Under the pieces are notes generated by a model, which was not told the DNA's origin, did not search any database, and saw only the letters and a list, made by a program, of their open reading frames with translations. DNA of 64,000 bases, from the NCBI RefSeq assembly GCF_039851965.1, contig NZ_CP156674.1, positions 124,001 through 188,000 on the forward strand, given 5' to 3'. Shown here one piece after another: positions 53,033 to 61,699 of this stretch (position 1 is the first letter of the stretch; every line of letters starts with the position of its first letter). This DNA is from Pseudalkalibacillus hwajinpoensis (GTDB lineage Bacteria > Bacillota > Bacilli > Bacillales > Guptibacillaceae). A program made the translations under genes and the position numbers.

Positions 53033-54958
53033 TTACATCCAATTCATTGGTAACGGCAAGACTTCCTGTACCTGTTTTTCGTACGTTTTGACTTGATCTT
53101 CTGTCATCCAGATACGTACGGAACCGTAATCAGCACTGCTTCTGATTAAGCGGCCAATTCCCTGGCGAAGTCTAAGCAACATGTATGGAAGATCCACATC
53201 TGTAACAGGATCTTGTGAGTGGCTTCGTTTTGCCTGGAATACAGGATCGTTTGGCGGGAATGGAAGTGATGAGATCAGTACCTGTGTAAGAGCCTCACCT
53301 GGAACATCCAGACCTTCCCAGAGGTGATAAGAACAAAGGACGGCAGAATGTTCACGCTGAAATTCTTTTACCGTTTCACTAATTTCTCGATCACCTTCAT
53401 AAATCATATTAAACGGCCAGCTTTGATCACTTGCCCACTGACGGAAACGGTTCATTTCTTCAAGAGATGAAAATAGAAGAAGAGAATGGCCGTTGTTTCC
53501 GTGAAGTGTATCTCCCATGGCTTTCCATTTCTCGATTTCGCTATTGGCGACCGTTGCGTTCATTTTCATCTGAGCTTCATAATCGAAAGGCGAATTTACA
53601 GAGAATGAAGCATATTTTTGAATCCCGAGGTTGCTTGCTGTATAAGAGAAATCACCAGCCTGTGATAATGTAGCAGATGAGAAGACGAAAGGAATTTTCT
53701 GTGAGAAAACTTCTTTTCGTAAAATATCTTCTACAAGTCTTGGCATAATGACGAGTGATGTCTGGGTTTCAGTTTCCTCAAGCCAGTGGATCCCTTCTCC
53801 ATCTTGTAGGAGGGTTCTTAATCCGTACGCAAAGAACTCAAGGTACTCTTCCATGATTTTGACATGGTAGTCTTCCATGACGTAGAGCTCTGAATCGAAG
53901 ACAAGCTGTTCCAATAGCGCATCTACTTTTTCAGCAATCGTTTTGGCTGTCGAAATCATTGTTTCAGTTCGTGGGACATCTTTTCGAACTGACCCTTCAA
54001 CGGCTTTTGACGTCTGGCTCAGGTGTGCAAACCAGTTATCGTGGAGCTCAAGGATGTCTTCTACTAGCGTGAGCGACTCTTCCCGAACATCCTGGTCCAT
54101 GTAGCCAGTCAGGATACTTGAAAGCGTTTCGGAGTGAAAACGATACGTTAGCCCTTTTTGAGCCGAAAACTCAAGCAGATGTCCTTCATCGAAAACCACG
54201 GTACTCGCTTCTGGTAATAATGGAAGTTGTCCTTCTCTTTTTCGAGACTCCTTCGTCCAAATATGCTCCATATAAAAATCGTGTGAACAAATGATCAAAT
54301 CGCTCGCATGACGGTAATACTCTCGGTTTAACGTCTGGCCACAGCGATGGCGCCAGTCACATGTTGAACACTGTTGCAACGGATCCCAGGCGATGTTTTC
54401 CCATTTATCGTTTGGAACCCAAGGATATTCTTTGCGATCACCATAGCGCTTGAAAGATTTCATCGACGCAGCTGGCTCATAAACAAATTCAGGGATTTCA
54501 TCATGAACGCTTAAAATATCTTCATCATCCGTACGGTGAGCAAGATGGTCAAGCTTTTTAACACAAACATATTGCTCTCTCGCTTTCGCAAGTCTTACAT
54601 CAACAGTTAAGCCGAGCGCTTTTTCAAGTTTCTCAATGTCGCCGCCCTCTTTAACGAGCTGCTCGATGAGTGTTTCATCAGCACAAGAAATAATCGCAGG
54701 CTTGCGCGTATAGCGCGCATAGCAAATCGCATACAGCAAATAAACAAACGTCTTCCCTGTTCCAACGCCTGCCTCTGCGAAAACGACACTTTTATTTTTA
54801 AAAGCCTGTTCTATTTGAAAGGCCATAAAGATTTGTTCATCTCGGAGCTCATAGCCGTGTTCTGGAAGGATGTCATAGAAAACATCTCCTACATAGTCTC
54901 CGAGTTTTTCAAAAAATGAGTCTTCCTTTGTGATCGTGAATGGTAATGATTGGGTCAT
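53033..54958 (-). CDS. DinG/YpvA-like ATP-dependent DNA helicase
   Basis: A 641-residue XPD/DinG superfamily 2 helicase. Walker A GVGTGKT is at 64-70, the DEGH box at 257-260, and four cysteines that can hold the 4Fe-4S cluster at 132, 197, 200 and 206. C-terminal motifs VFSSATLSQAG, LCSYHLWEGLDVPGEALTQ and LRLRQGIGRLIRS (motif VI) are complete. It unwinds DNA or RNA-DNA structures during repair. Length matches B. subtilis YpvA. There is no N-terminal exonuclease domain, unlike some Gram-positive DinG proteins. RBS GAGGAG. Confidence 0.94.
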   Translation of the reverse strand: MTQSLPFTITKEDSFFEKLGDYVGDVFYDILPEHGYELRDEQIFMAFQIEQAFKNKSVVFAEAGVGTGKTFVYLLYAICYARYTRKPAIISCADETLIEQLVKEGGDIEKLEKALGLTVDVRLAKAREQYVCVKKLDHLAHRTDDEDILSVHDEIPEFVYEPAASMKSFKRYGDRKEYPWVPNDKWENIAWDPLQQCSTCDWRHRCGQTLNREYYRHASDLIICSHDFYMEHIWTKESRKREGQLPLLPEASTVVFDEGHLLEFSAQKGLTYRFHSETLSSILTGYMDQDVREESLTLVEDILELHDNWFAHLSQTSKAVEGSVRKDVPRTETMISTAKTIAEKVDALLEQLVFDSELYVMEDYHVKIMEEYLEFFAYGLRTLLQDGEGIHWLEETETQTSLVIMPRLVEDILRKEVFSQKIPFVFSSATLSQAGDFSYTASNLGIQKYASFSVNSPFDYEAQMKMNATVANSEIEKWKAMGDTLHGNNGHSLLLFSSLEEMNRFRQWASDQSWPFNMIYEGDREISETVKEFQREHSAVLCSYHLWEGLDVPGEALTQVLISSLPFPPNDPVFQAKRSHSQDPVTDVDLPYMLLRLRQGIGRLIRSSADYGSVRIWMTEDQVKTYEKQVQEVLPLPMNWM

Positions 54959-55109
54959 GTACGGTCTCCTCTTCTAGCTTGATCCGTCCGTTTATTTTTC
55001 TAAAACTTCTGCTCAGCTCAATCTTAATATTAAAGCAGATATACTAAATCTAAAATACAAGAAACCAGCTTCTATCATAACAGATTTCGGGATAATAGTG
55101 AAAAAAGAT

Positions 55110-56072
55110 CTAGTCTTGAAGAAAAGCTTCACCAAGCAGTCGAAATGATGTCAAGCGATCCTCGCGATTGGGTGTGATGGTCGTTACCATAAGTTCGTCA
55201 GGGTGATAGTCAGCCTGTAGCTGCTTGAGCTTCTCTTTAACTTCTTCTTTCGTACCGGAAATCAATTTAGAGGGCTGCTTGTCTTCTATAGAAACTTTTC
55301 TTGCTTCTTCTATTGTTAGAAGTGTTTTCGCTCCTTTTCCATGATAATCACTTGCAACTTGTGACCAGTGGGCGAGTTCATTTGCGAGTACTTCTGTTTC
55401 ACTGCAAGTAACCGATACTGCAAGAATGGTTCTGGAATTCTTACCCGTATAGGCTTTTCTATATGTTTCGAAGATCTCATGATCATCTTTATCACTCATA
55501 AAGTAACCAAAAGCGTATGACAGGCCTTTCTCAGCAGCTAGTCTTGCGCTTTTGAGACTTGTACCGAGCAACCAGGGTTCAGGTGCCGTATCAGGGATCG
55601 GTGCAGCACGAAGGTTTCGGTATAGATGATCAGTAGGAAAACTATTTGATAGAAAGCCAAGCAGTTCGTCTACTTTCTCTGGCATGTTCCATACCTCTTC
55701 AAGAAAACGTGGCGAAAGGGCTGTTGTCGCTACGGCGGACCCTCCAGGTGCTCTCCCCAGGCCAAGGTCAATACGGCCTGGAAAGAGCGTGGCGAGTGTA
55801 TGGAAGACTTCAGCTACTTTATAGGGTTGATAATGTGGCAGCAAAATAGCTCCTGCACCAAGGCGGATTCGTTTGGTGTGGGTGCCTATAAACCCTAATA
55901 GAACTTCAGGAGCGGGACATGCCAGATTAGTAAGATTATGATGTTCTGTTACCCAGTACCGTGTATAGCCAAGCTGATCAGCTAGCATCGCAAGCTCTTT
56001 TGATGCTTCGAGGGCATCTGCTGCTGAATGATTTAGAAATAGTGGTGATTGATCGAGAATACTTAGCTTCAT
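55110..56072 (-). CDS. LLM class flavin-dependent oxidoreductase (second copy)
   Basis: A 320-residue luciferase-like monooxygenase, MsnO8/YvbT-like. It has LSILDQSPLFLNHSA at the start, YWVTEHHNLTNLACPAPEVLLG, IRLGAGAILLPHYQPYKVAE and GRIDLGLGRAPGG. It shares the family layout of the protein at 69-1085 but is clearly diverged, so the two are old paralogues. FMN-linked oxidation of an unidentified small substrate. The ATG at 56072 is preceded by AAAAGAGGTGCACG. Confidence 0.9.
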   Translation of the reverse strand: MKLSILDQSPLFLNHSAADALEASKELAMLADQLGYTRYWVTEHHNLTNLACPAPEVLLGFIGTHTKRIRLGAGAILLPHYQPYKVAEVFHTLATLFPGRIDLGLGRAPGGSAVATTALSPRFLEEVWNMPEKVDELLGFLSNSFPTDHLYRNLRAAPIPDTAPEPWLLGTSLKSARLAAEKGLSYAFGYFMSDKDDHEIFETYRKAYTGKNSRTILAVSVTCSETEVLANELAHWSQVASDYHGKGAKTLLTIEEARKVSIEDKQPSKLISGTKEEVKEKLKQLQADYHPDELMVTTITPNREDRLTSFRLLGEAFLQD

Positions 56073-56153
56073 CGTGCACCTCTTTTAAAACAATCTCTTC
56101 CTATCATATAGATAGAATCCCCAGATTTACACTAATAAAGCTTGAGCGATAAA

Positions 56154-56176
56154 AAAACGCCCTGTGCGGGCGTTTT
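56154..56176 (-). terminator. Terminator of ilvA
   Basis: AAAACGCCC and GGGCGTTTT form a 9-bp stem with a 5-nt loop, followed by TTT on the minus strand; it begins within the stop codon of ilvA. Confidence 0.85.
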
Positions 56177-57431
56177 AAATTAATAAGTTGAAGAGATCTT
56201 GATCTTTATTAATTTCGATATATGAAAATCCTTTGTGGTCCATTCGCTCAATAAGAGGTTCATAATCTTCTTTTTGTTTCAGTTCAATTCCTGCAAGAAC
56301 TGGTCCTCGATCCCGGTTATTCTTTTTGGTATATTCAAAACGAGTAATGTCATCAGTTGGTCCAAGGACATCGGCCATAAATTCCTTCAATGCGCCAGCT
56401 CGCTGTGGAAAATGTACGATGAAATAATGCTTCAATCCTTCGTAAATTAAGGACCGCTCCTGGATTTCTTGCATGCGGTTAATATCGTTGTTCCCACCAC
56501 TAATGACACAGACGACATTTTTGCCTTTGATTTGATCTTTATAAAAGTCGAGTGCTGCGATTGAAAGGGCACCAGCTGGTTCAGCGACGATCGCATTTTG
56601 GTTATAAAGTTCTAGTATCGTTGTACATATTTTCCCCTCAGGAACGAGTACGATATCATCAAGAATATGCTTGCAAATGTCAAGCGTAAGCTTCCCTACT
56701 TGTTTTACCGCTGCCCCATCAACGAATTTGTCGATGTAATCAAGAGGGACGACGCTATCCCGATCAAGTGAACTTTTCATACCTGGTGCCCCTTGGGGTT
56801 CAATGCCTACAATTTTGGTACCTGGACTGATGCTCTTCACATAAGAGCCGACACCTGAAGCAAGTCCTCCTCCTCCGATCGCAAGCATCACAAAATCAAC
56901 CTCGTCAATGTCATTCATAATTTCGAGACCGACTGTTCCTTGACCTGCGATCGTTCGGTAATCGTCAAATGGGTGAATAAATGTTCTGTCATTGGTGTTG
57001 CAAAATTCCTTAGCTGTTTTAAATGAATCATCAAATGTGTCACCTGTAAGAATCACTTCTACGAAGGACCCGCCAAATAGCTCAACTTGTGATATTTTTT
57101 GTCTTGGAGTGGTTGCTGGCATAAAGATATGCCCTTGAATGCCAAGCGTTTTACAGGAGTAAGCCACGCCCTGAGCATGGTTTCCGGCGCTCGCGCACAC
57201 AATACCGTTAGCTTTCTCTTCATCATTTAAACTCTGAATCAAGTTATATGCGCCTCTGATCTTAAATGATCGAACATTCTGGAGGTCTTCTCTTTTAAGA
57301 TACACATTACAGTTATAACGATCAGAAAGGATGTCATTTCGCTGGAGCGGTGTCGGTACGACCACTTCCTTTAAAACTTGATTTGCGATAATGATATCTT
57401 CGATCTGGACTTTGCTGATTGTTTTGCTCAT
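56175..57431 (-). CDS. ilvA: Threonine dehydratase (biosynthetic)
   Basis: A 418-residue PLP enzyme that deaminates threonine to 2-oxobutyrate, the first step of isoleucine synthesis. The PLP lysine is K57 in SFKIRGAYNL, the glycine loop is AIGGGGLASGVG, and a C-terminal ACT-like regulatory domain (about 330-418, FIVHFPQRAGALKEFMADVLG) matches the short Bacillus IlvA form (about 420 residues, one ACT-like unit). RBS AGAAGGAG. The 169-nt upstream gap to the divergent HAD gene is too short for a T-box leader and none is visible. Single gene, away from the ilv-leu operon. Confidence 0.95.
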   Translation of the reverse strand: MSKTISKVQIEDIIIANQVLKEVVVPTPLQRNDILSDRYNCNVYLKREDLQNVRSFKIRGAYNLIQSLNDEEKANGIVCASAGNHAQGVAYSCKTLGIQGHIFMPATTPRQKISQVELFGGSFVEVILTGDTFDDSFKTAKEFCNTNDRTFIHPFDDYRTIAGQGTVGLEIMNDIDEVDFVMLAIGGGGLASGVGSYVKSISPGTKIVGIEPQGAPGMKSSLDRDSVVPLDYIDKFVDGAAVKQVGKLTLDICKHILDDIVLVPEGKICTTILELYNQNAIVAEPAGALSIAALDFYKDQIKGKNVVCVISGGNNDINRMQEIQERSLIYEGLKHYFIVHFPQRAGALKEFMADVLGPTDDITRFEYTKKNNRDRGPVLAGIELKQKEDYEPLIERMDHKGFSYIEINKDQDLFNLLI

Positions 57432-57600
57432 TCTCGCACTCCTTCTGATTAATAAGAATTGTTTAACTTTTTAAAATTCATTTTAACACAATTTAATGCT
57501 GTTGTACGTTATTGTTCTAAAAGAATTGGATTTCTTTTGCACTAAAAAGCATGCTACACTTTTAATAGACACGTAAATTGTTTATAAGGAGGCTTTATCA

Positions 57601-58251
57601 ATGAATACTTGGGCATTTGTATCTGATTTTGATGGCACGATTTCGAAAAAGGATTTCTACTGGCTTGTGATTGACACCTATTATCCTGAAGGGAAAGAGC
57701 TTTATACAAAGTGGAAAGCGGGAGAATACATGGATATCGACTTCCTGCAACAGGTATTCCGATCCATCGGTCAAGAAGAATCGCAAATCATTGAAGACAT
57801 TCTTTCTCTTCCTATTGATGAACACGTTCCTTCCTTTATAGAGACTGTTCAGAATAGCGGAGGCGATTTCTATATCTTAAGTGCTGGCACAGACTTTTAC
57901 ATCCACCATATTTTAAAGCACTACGGGATTCAAGACGTTCCGGTGTTCTCGAACAAAGGTTACTACGAGAATCAAAATGTACATTTAGAAATTGATGAGA
58001 ACCACAGGCATTATTCCAAACGATACGGAATCGATAAATCGATCGTCATAAAGGAACTAAAGGAAAAGTATAATGTGGTTTATTTTGCTGGTGATAGTGA
58101 GCCGGACTCACACCCCGCAAAGGTTGCGGACCTTACTTTTGCGAAAGATGCGCTTCAAGAAATTTTAAGGGAAAATGGTGTTCCATTCGTAGGGGTTGAT
58201 TCATTTCAGGACATTGAAAGGGTACTCCGTGAAAAAGGAATACTGCAGTAA
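57601..58251 (+). CDS. HAD-IB family phosphatase (MtnX-like)
   Basis: A 216-residue haloacid dehalogenase-type phosphatase. The nucleophile motif FVSDFDGTIS carries Asp9 and Asp11, motif II is YILSAGTD near residue 97, and motif IV YFAGDSEPDSHPAKVADLTFA carries the metal Asp residues. Size and motifs fit MtnX (2-hydroxy-3-keto-5-methylthiopentenyl-1-phosphate phosphatase) and phosphoserine phosphatase-like proteins, but no methionine-salvage genes are nearby. Its stop overlaps the start of the glycerol-1-phosphate dehydrogenase gene (TAATG), which suggests a phosphatase working with glycerol phosphate chemistry (inference). RBS AAGGAGGC; TGCTACACT upstream is a possible extended -10. Confidence 0.85.
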   Translation: MNTWAFVSDFDGTISKKDFYWLVIDTYYPEGKELYTKWKAGEYMDIDFLQQVFRSIGQEESQIIEDILSLPIDEHVPSFIETVQNSGGDFYILSAGTDFYIHHILKHYGIQDVPVFSNKGYYENQNVHLEIDENHRHYSKRYGIDKSIVIKELKEKYNVVYFAGDSEPDSHPAKVADLTFAKDALQEILRENGVPFVGVDSFQDIERVLREKGILQ

Positions 58252-59300
58252 TGCATGCGTTAACGAATATTCCAATTCCTACAATTCTGGAGATCCGTTC
58301 GGGAATTCGACATCAATTGGGTTCAATCCTCACCAAGCATGACTTTAAAAATGCACTATTTTTGTTTGATGATTTTACATATCGAGAATATGCAGCGTCC
58401 TTTCATAATGAAATGACGGGGATTAAAGTGACATGCCATAAAATGACGTCTACTCTTACGATCGAAGAGCTCATTCGTTTCGCTTTTAAACTCGAGACAT
58501 ATGATGTTGTACTCTCGATGGGTGGCGGAATGGTCATTGATTACGGGAAGTACATTGCCTTTTCAAAAAAAATACCTTTTATCAGCTTGCCAACGTCTGC
58601 TTCTAATGATGGGTTTGCTAGCAGCAACTGCTCTCTTATTGTTAATGGTAAAAAAACAACTGTTCCTGCTCAGGTGCCATATGGCATTATTGCGGATCTT
58701 GAAGTGATTCAGGGAGCTCCAGCTCATTTTCTTCTTGCTGGTGTTGGGGATTTAATGAGCAATATCACGGCACTGTATGATTGGGAGTTTGAAGAACGTC
58801 ATGGGAAAGGGTATGTGAACGCCTTTGCGTCAATGTTAAGTAAAAAAGCCGTGAATAGTTTTATCCGAACACCCATGACGAACATCACAGATCCTATTTT
58901 TATTAAGGAGCTTGTCAGTTCACTCACAATGGGCGGAATCGCAACAGTTATAAGTGGAAACAGCGCACCGATCAGTGGATCCGAACATCACATCTCACAT
59001 GCACTCGATAAACACGCCAAGCACCCTCACATGCATGGGATTCAGGTAGGGATTGCTACTTACATAATGGCACATGTACAGGAACATCGTGCCGAGCGGA
59101 TCGAGAAAGTATTCGATCGAACCGGCTTCTTTACATATGTGAACGAAATCGGCCTGAAAAAAAGTGACCTAAGAGACGCGATCGAGTTTGCTCCCAATGT
59201 GAAGCCGAATCGATATACTTATCTTCATGATCCGCAGTATCAAGAAAAAGCTCTTTCCTTTCTTGAGAAAGATGACCGTTTAAATGAACTACTACGTTAA
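58251..59300 (+). CDS. egsA: sn-Glycerol-1-phosphate dehydrogenase (AraM/EgsA-like)
   Basis: A 349-residue iron/zinc-dependent dehydrogenase of the G1PDH family. NAD binding is by VLSMGGGMVIDYGKYIA near residue 95 with SLPTSASNDGFASSNCSL following; metal ligands are in AGVGDLMSN, GSEHHISHALD and HMHGIQVG. It reduces DHAP to sn-glycerol-1-phosphate, the backbone of archaeal lipids and, in Bacillus, of heptaprenylglyceryl phosphate made by PcrB. B. subtilis AraM (EgsA) is the model. It begins at the ATG that overlaps the HAD phosphatase stop. PcrB is not in the window. Confidence 0.88.
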   Translation: MHALTNIPIPTILEIRSGIRHQLGSILTKHDFKNALFLFDDFTYREYAASFHNEMTGIKVTCHKMTSTLTIEELIRFAFKLETYDVVLSMGGGMVIDYGKYIAFSKKIPFISLPTSASNDGFASSNCSLIVNGKKTTVPAQVPYGIIADLEVIQGAPAHFLLAGVGDLMSNITALYDWEFEERHGKGYVNAFASMLSKKAVNSFIRTPMTNITDPIFIKELVSSLTMGGIATVISGNSAPISGSEHHISHALDKHAKHPHMHGIQVGIATYIMAHVQEHRAERIEKVFDRTGFFTYVNEIGLKKSDLRDAIEFAPNVKPNRYTYLHDPQYQEKALSFLEKDDRLNELLR

Positions 59301-59301
59301 A

Positions 59302-59327
59302 AAAGACGCACATTTCCGCGCGTCTTT
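59302..59327 (+). terminator. Terminator of the HAD/G1PDH operon
   Basis: AAAGACGC (59302-59309) and GCGTCTTT (59320-59327) form an 8-bp stem, 10-nt loop, directly after the stop codon; the T run is short. Confidence 0.65.
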
Positions 59328-59358
59328 CATATTAGTTAACATAATGAAATTATTGTCG

Positions 59359-60204
59359 CTATAGCTCAGTCCGAATATCCCACAATTCTGGAAAAAAACG
59401 ATGATCAAGAACTTTCTTTAAGTAGCCTACGCCTGACGAACCACCTGTCCCACGTTTAAATCCAATGATTCGTTCAACAGTCTTCATATGCCTGAAGCGC
59501 CACTGCTGTAACCAATCTTCAATATCGACGAGCTTTTCAGCAAGTTCATAGAGATCCCAGTACTTGTCTACATCACGGTAAACAGTCAACCAGGCTTTCA
59601 TCACCGACTCATTTTTCTGATAGGTAACCGTTACATCCCGGTTTAGAATGTCCTTATCAATTGGTAACCCCGACCGAGCAAGTGCCTGAATCGCAACGTC
59701 ATAGATGCCTGGTGCTTGATATGCCTCTGATAACCTTTCATGAAGTTCCTTATCTTTTTCGTAGATTTTCAAAACATGAGATGTTTTATAGCCTAGTGCA
59801 AATTCGATCATGCGATATTGATAGGACTGGAATCCTGAAGCCTGGCCTAGTGAATCACGAAATTCCATGTATTCGGATGGTGTGAGGGTTGAAAGCACGT
59901 CCCAGGCCTGGATAATTTGCGTTTGTGTTTTGGAGACGCGCGCTAGCATCTTGAAGGCAGTCGACAGCTCGTCCTTTTCGATTGCCTGAATCGCTCCCTT
60001 CAACTCGTGCAGAATTAATTTCATCCACAGCTCACTCACTTGGTGAATGATAATGAAAAGCATTTCATCATGATGATCTGACATTCGATTCTGTCCACTC
60101 AGTACTTGATCAAGACTGAGATATTCTCCGTAAGTCATAGTGTTTTTAAAATCCGTATGTATGGAAGATTCTGTTAGATTCTGTTCAGAGCGTTTTTTAT
60201 CCAT
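59359..60204 (-). CDS. kynA: Tryptophan 2,3-dioxygenase
   Basis: A 281-residue haem dioxygenase that opens L-tryptophan to N-formylkynurenine. It has MTYGEYLSLDQVLSGQ, the haem-region FIIIHQVSELWMKLILHEL, ASGFQSYQYRMIEFALGY and the C-terminal RRFRHMKTVERIIGFKRGTGGSSGVGYL-type end (here QWRFRHMKTVERI then GFKRGTGGSSG), all complete. The ATG at 60204 has GGAGG 7 nt upstream; a frame open to 60225 begins inside that ribosome site. In many Bacillus genomes kynA sits with kynB and kynU; here it stands with a PLC-like gene, so downstream kynurenine enzymes must be elsewhere or absent. Confidence 0.95.
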   Translation of the reverse strand: MDKKRSEQNLTESSIHTDFKNTMTYGEYLSLDQVLSGQNRMSDHHDEMLFIIIHQVSELWMKLILHELKGAIQAIEKDELSTAFKMLARVSKTQTQIIQAWDVLSTLTPSEYMEFRDSLGQASGFQSYQYRMIEFALGYKTSHVLKIYEKDKELHERLSEAYQAPGIYDVAIQALARSGLPIDKDILNRDVTVTYQKNESVMKAWLTVYRDVDKYWDLYELAEKLVDIEDWLQQWRFRHMKTVERIIGFKRGTGGSSGVGYLKKVLDHRFFPELWDIRTEL

Positions 60205-60225
60205 TGCAATCCCTCCTGCTTGCAT

Positions 60226-60840
60226 TTAATGAGTTTCTTCGTTAAATAGTCTCTGTACCGCAAGTTTTCCTTTCGAAACTGATGATTCGATATATCCAAC
60301 AATTTGATCAAGTGTAAACACGGTTAGGGGTTGATCTTCTCTTTCAATAAAATCATCAACTACATATGGAAGAAAACGGATGACGTTCTCACGAGGTACT
60401 TCATCGAGATCAAGAATGGATTGGTGATTGGTTAACTGGACAGCTGAAGCGTTTACTCCATAAGCGTTCGCTAACTTGCGATTTAAGCGCCTAAAATCTT
60501 CATGATAAATTTCATAAAAACCCTCTCGTTCTTCCATCCGATTCCTTAACCATGTGAAATAGAAGCCGTTTAACCAGAGTTCGTCCGAAATGAGATGGAT
60601 ATAGTAACCGAGCAGATAATCATTTGGAAGCTGTCCACAATATTTCTGAATAAATGCTTCGTGATTAACACGTCTTGTAAAATCGTTTGTATGGCCTTCG
60701 TAGAAATGGGACCGGTCCTTGGCTTCTCCTGACACCGCATCCGGTGCAATACTACCGGCAAGAAAAGCCTCTTTATCTGTAATGGTGATTTGATCTGAAA
60801 GGCGTCTAGCAATTAAAAGATGCATTATTCTAGAACCCAA
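60226..60840 (-). CDS. Zinc-dependent phospholipase C-like protein
   Basis: A 204-residue all-helical protein resembling the zinc-dependent phospholipase C/S1-P1 nuclease type: FLAGSIAPDA near residue 30, SHFYEGHTNDFTRRV near residue 45 and LGYYIHLISDELWLNG near residue 80 carry His and Asp residues suited to zinc binding. There is no signal peptide, so it acts in the cytoplasm, unlike secreted PLC. It starts with TTG (60840), 6 nt after AGGAGG. Its stop is next to the kynA ribosome site, so the two are cotranscribed. Function unknown; a hydrolase is the best guess. Confidence 0.75.
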   Translation of the reverse strand: MGSRIMHLLIARRLSDQITITDKEAFLAGSIAPDAVSGEAKDRSHFYEGHTNDFTRRVNHEAFIQKYCGQLPNDYLLGYYIHLISDELWLNGFYFTWLRNRMEEREGFYEIYHEDFRRLNRKLANAYGVNASAVQLTNHQSILDLDEVPRENVIRFLPYVVDDFIEREDQPLTVFTLDQIVGYIESSVSKGKLAVQRLFNEETH

Positions 60841-60884
60841 CAGCTCCCTCCTCTCTCATCAGAATTATAACATGACGTCATTAC

Positions 60885-61427
60885 CTACAAACTGAAATTA
60901 AAAAGAGACTCATCAATTTGTTCCTGTTCAATTCCAATGTACCTGAGCGTAATTGAAGGTGCTGAGTGTCCAAAGATCTTTTGAAGCATCGCCACGTCTT
61001 TCGTTTGCTTGTAATAGAAATAGCCGAACGTTTTACGCATCGTATGAGTGCCGATTTCTGAAAGTCCTGCTTCTGATGCTGCCTTGTATAGTATTTTATA
61101 AGCCTGCCCACGTTGAATAGGAAGGTCTGTTTTATGCGAAGGAAATAGAAAATCGTCTTCTAGCATATCGAAGGTATAGGATTCAATGAGCTCTTTAAGT
61201 GAATAGTTAATTGGAAATCGCTTTACTTTTCCCGTTTTCTTTTCTTTAATCACAATATGAGTCTGATTCCGAATATCCTTTACGCGAAGTGGAAGGAGAT
61301 CACTAATTCGAAGTCCGGTGTTAATTCCCATGATAAATAAGAACCAGTCTCTTGAATTTCTTCTTCTTAAATTCTGTTTAATCAATTTAATCTTCTGCGG
61401 GTCTCGAATCGGCTGAACCGTGTTCAT
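60885..61427 (-). CDS. Short tyrosine recombinase (catalytic domain only)
   Basis: A 180-residue tyrosine recombinase/integrase. The catalytic set is present: Arg40 (TGLRISDLL), Lys64-65 region, His128 and Arg131 (HTMRKTFGYF), His154 (FGHSAP) and the nucleophile Tyr163 (LRYIG). The N-terminal core-binding domain of XerC/D and phage integrases is missing, so this is one of the small recombinases seen in Bacillaceae whose target is unknown. No phage genes flank it. The upstream spacer holds a 30-bp inverted repeat like a recombinase core site. RBS AAAGGAGGG; -10 TATAAT at 61498-61493. Confidence 0.88.
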   Translation of the reverse strand: MNTVQPIRDPQKIKLIKQNLRRRNSRDWFLFIMGINTGLRISDLLPLRVKDIRNQTHIVIKEKKTGKVKRFPINYSLKELIESYTFDMLEDDFLFPSHKTDLPIQRGQAYKILYKAASEAGLSEIGTHTMRKTFGYFYYKQTKDVAMLQKIFGHSAPSITLRYIGIEQEQIDESLFNFSL

Positions 61428-61492
61428 GAAGACTCCCTCCTTTCCATATCCTTTATGTATTATAAATGAGCGGTAATAGTTCGATATGTATC

Positions 61493-61521
61493 ATTATACC
61501 CTTCCTTCCGTTGATCGAACA
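61493..61521 (-). promoter_or_regulatory. Putative promoter of the recombinase gene
   Basis: A perfect -10 TATAAT (61498-61493) lies 17 nt from a weak -35 TGTTCG (61521-61516) on the minus strand. It overlaps a TGTATCATT element (61487-61495) that recurs in the inverted repeat upstream. Confidence 0.5.
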
Positions 61522-61560
61522 GAAAAAATGCAGGAAAAATAAGCTTTCATCCCTTTTCAT

Positions 61561-61590
61561 AATGATACACAATATATGTTTTGTATCATT
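61561..61590. repeat. Dif-like inverted repeat upstream of the recombinase
   Basis: AATGATACACAA and TTTTGTATCATT form 12-bp arms (11 of 12 pairs) around the 6-nt centre TATATG. Arms plus a 6-bp spacer is the layout of Xer/tyrosine recombinase core sites. A third TGTATCATT lies at 61487-61495. A plus-strand promoter (TTGTAT at 61581, TACAAT at 61604, 17 nt apart) overlaps the right arm, so an operator is the alternative. Confidence 0.5.
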
Positions 61591-61665
61591 GCAGAGAAAT
61601 AGTTACAATTAGTTTATTTATATCGGTTCCTGTATCGATTCATGCAAAAAGAGAAAATCAAGAAA

Positions 61666-61690
61666 AACACCTGTTTATTAAACAGGTGTT
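61666..61690 (-). terminator. Terminator of the DUF4440-like gene
   Basis: AACACCTGTTT (61666-61676) and AAACAGGTGTT (61680-61690) form a perfect 11-bp stem with an ATT loop, followed by TTTTC on the minus strand. Confidence 0.9.
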
Positions 61691-61699
61691 AATCACTTA

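Noticed and set aside
57432..57600. T-box or other leader before ilvA
   Set aside because: The spacer is too short and shared with a divergent gene; no specifier hairpin or antiterminator motif seen.
60885..61590. Recombinase as sign of an integrated prophage or ICE
   Set aside because: No phage, conjugation or other mobile genes and no tRNA flank it; base composition looks like the neighbours.
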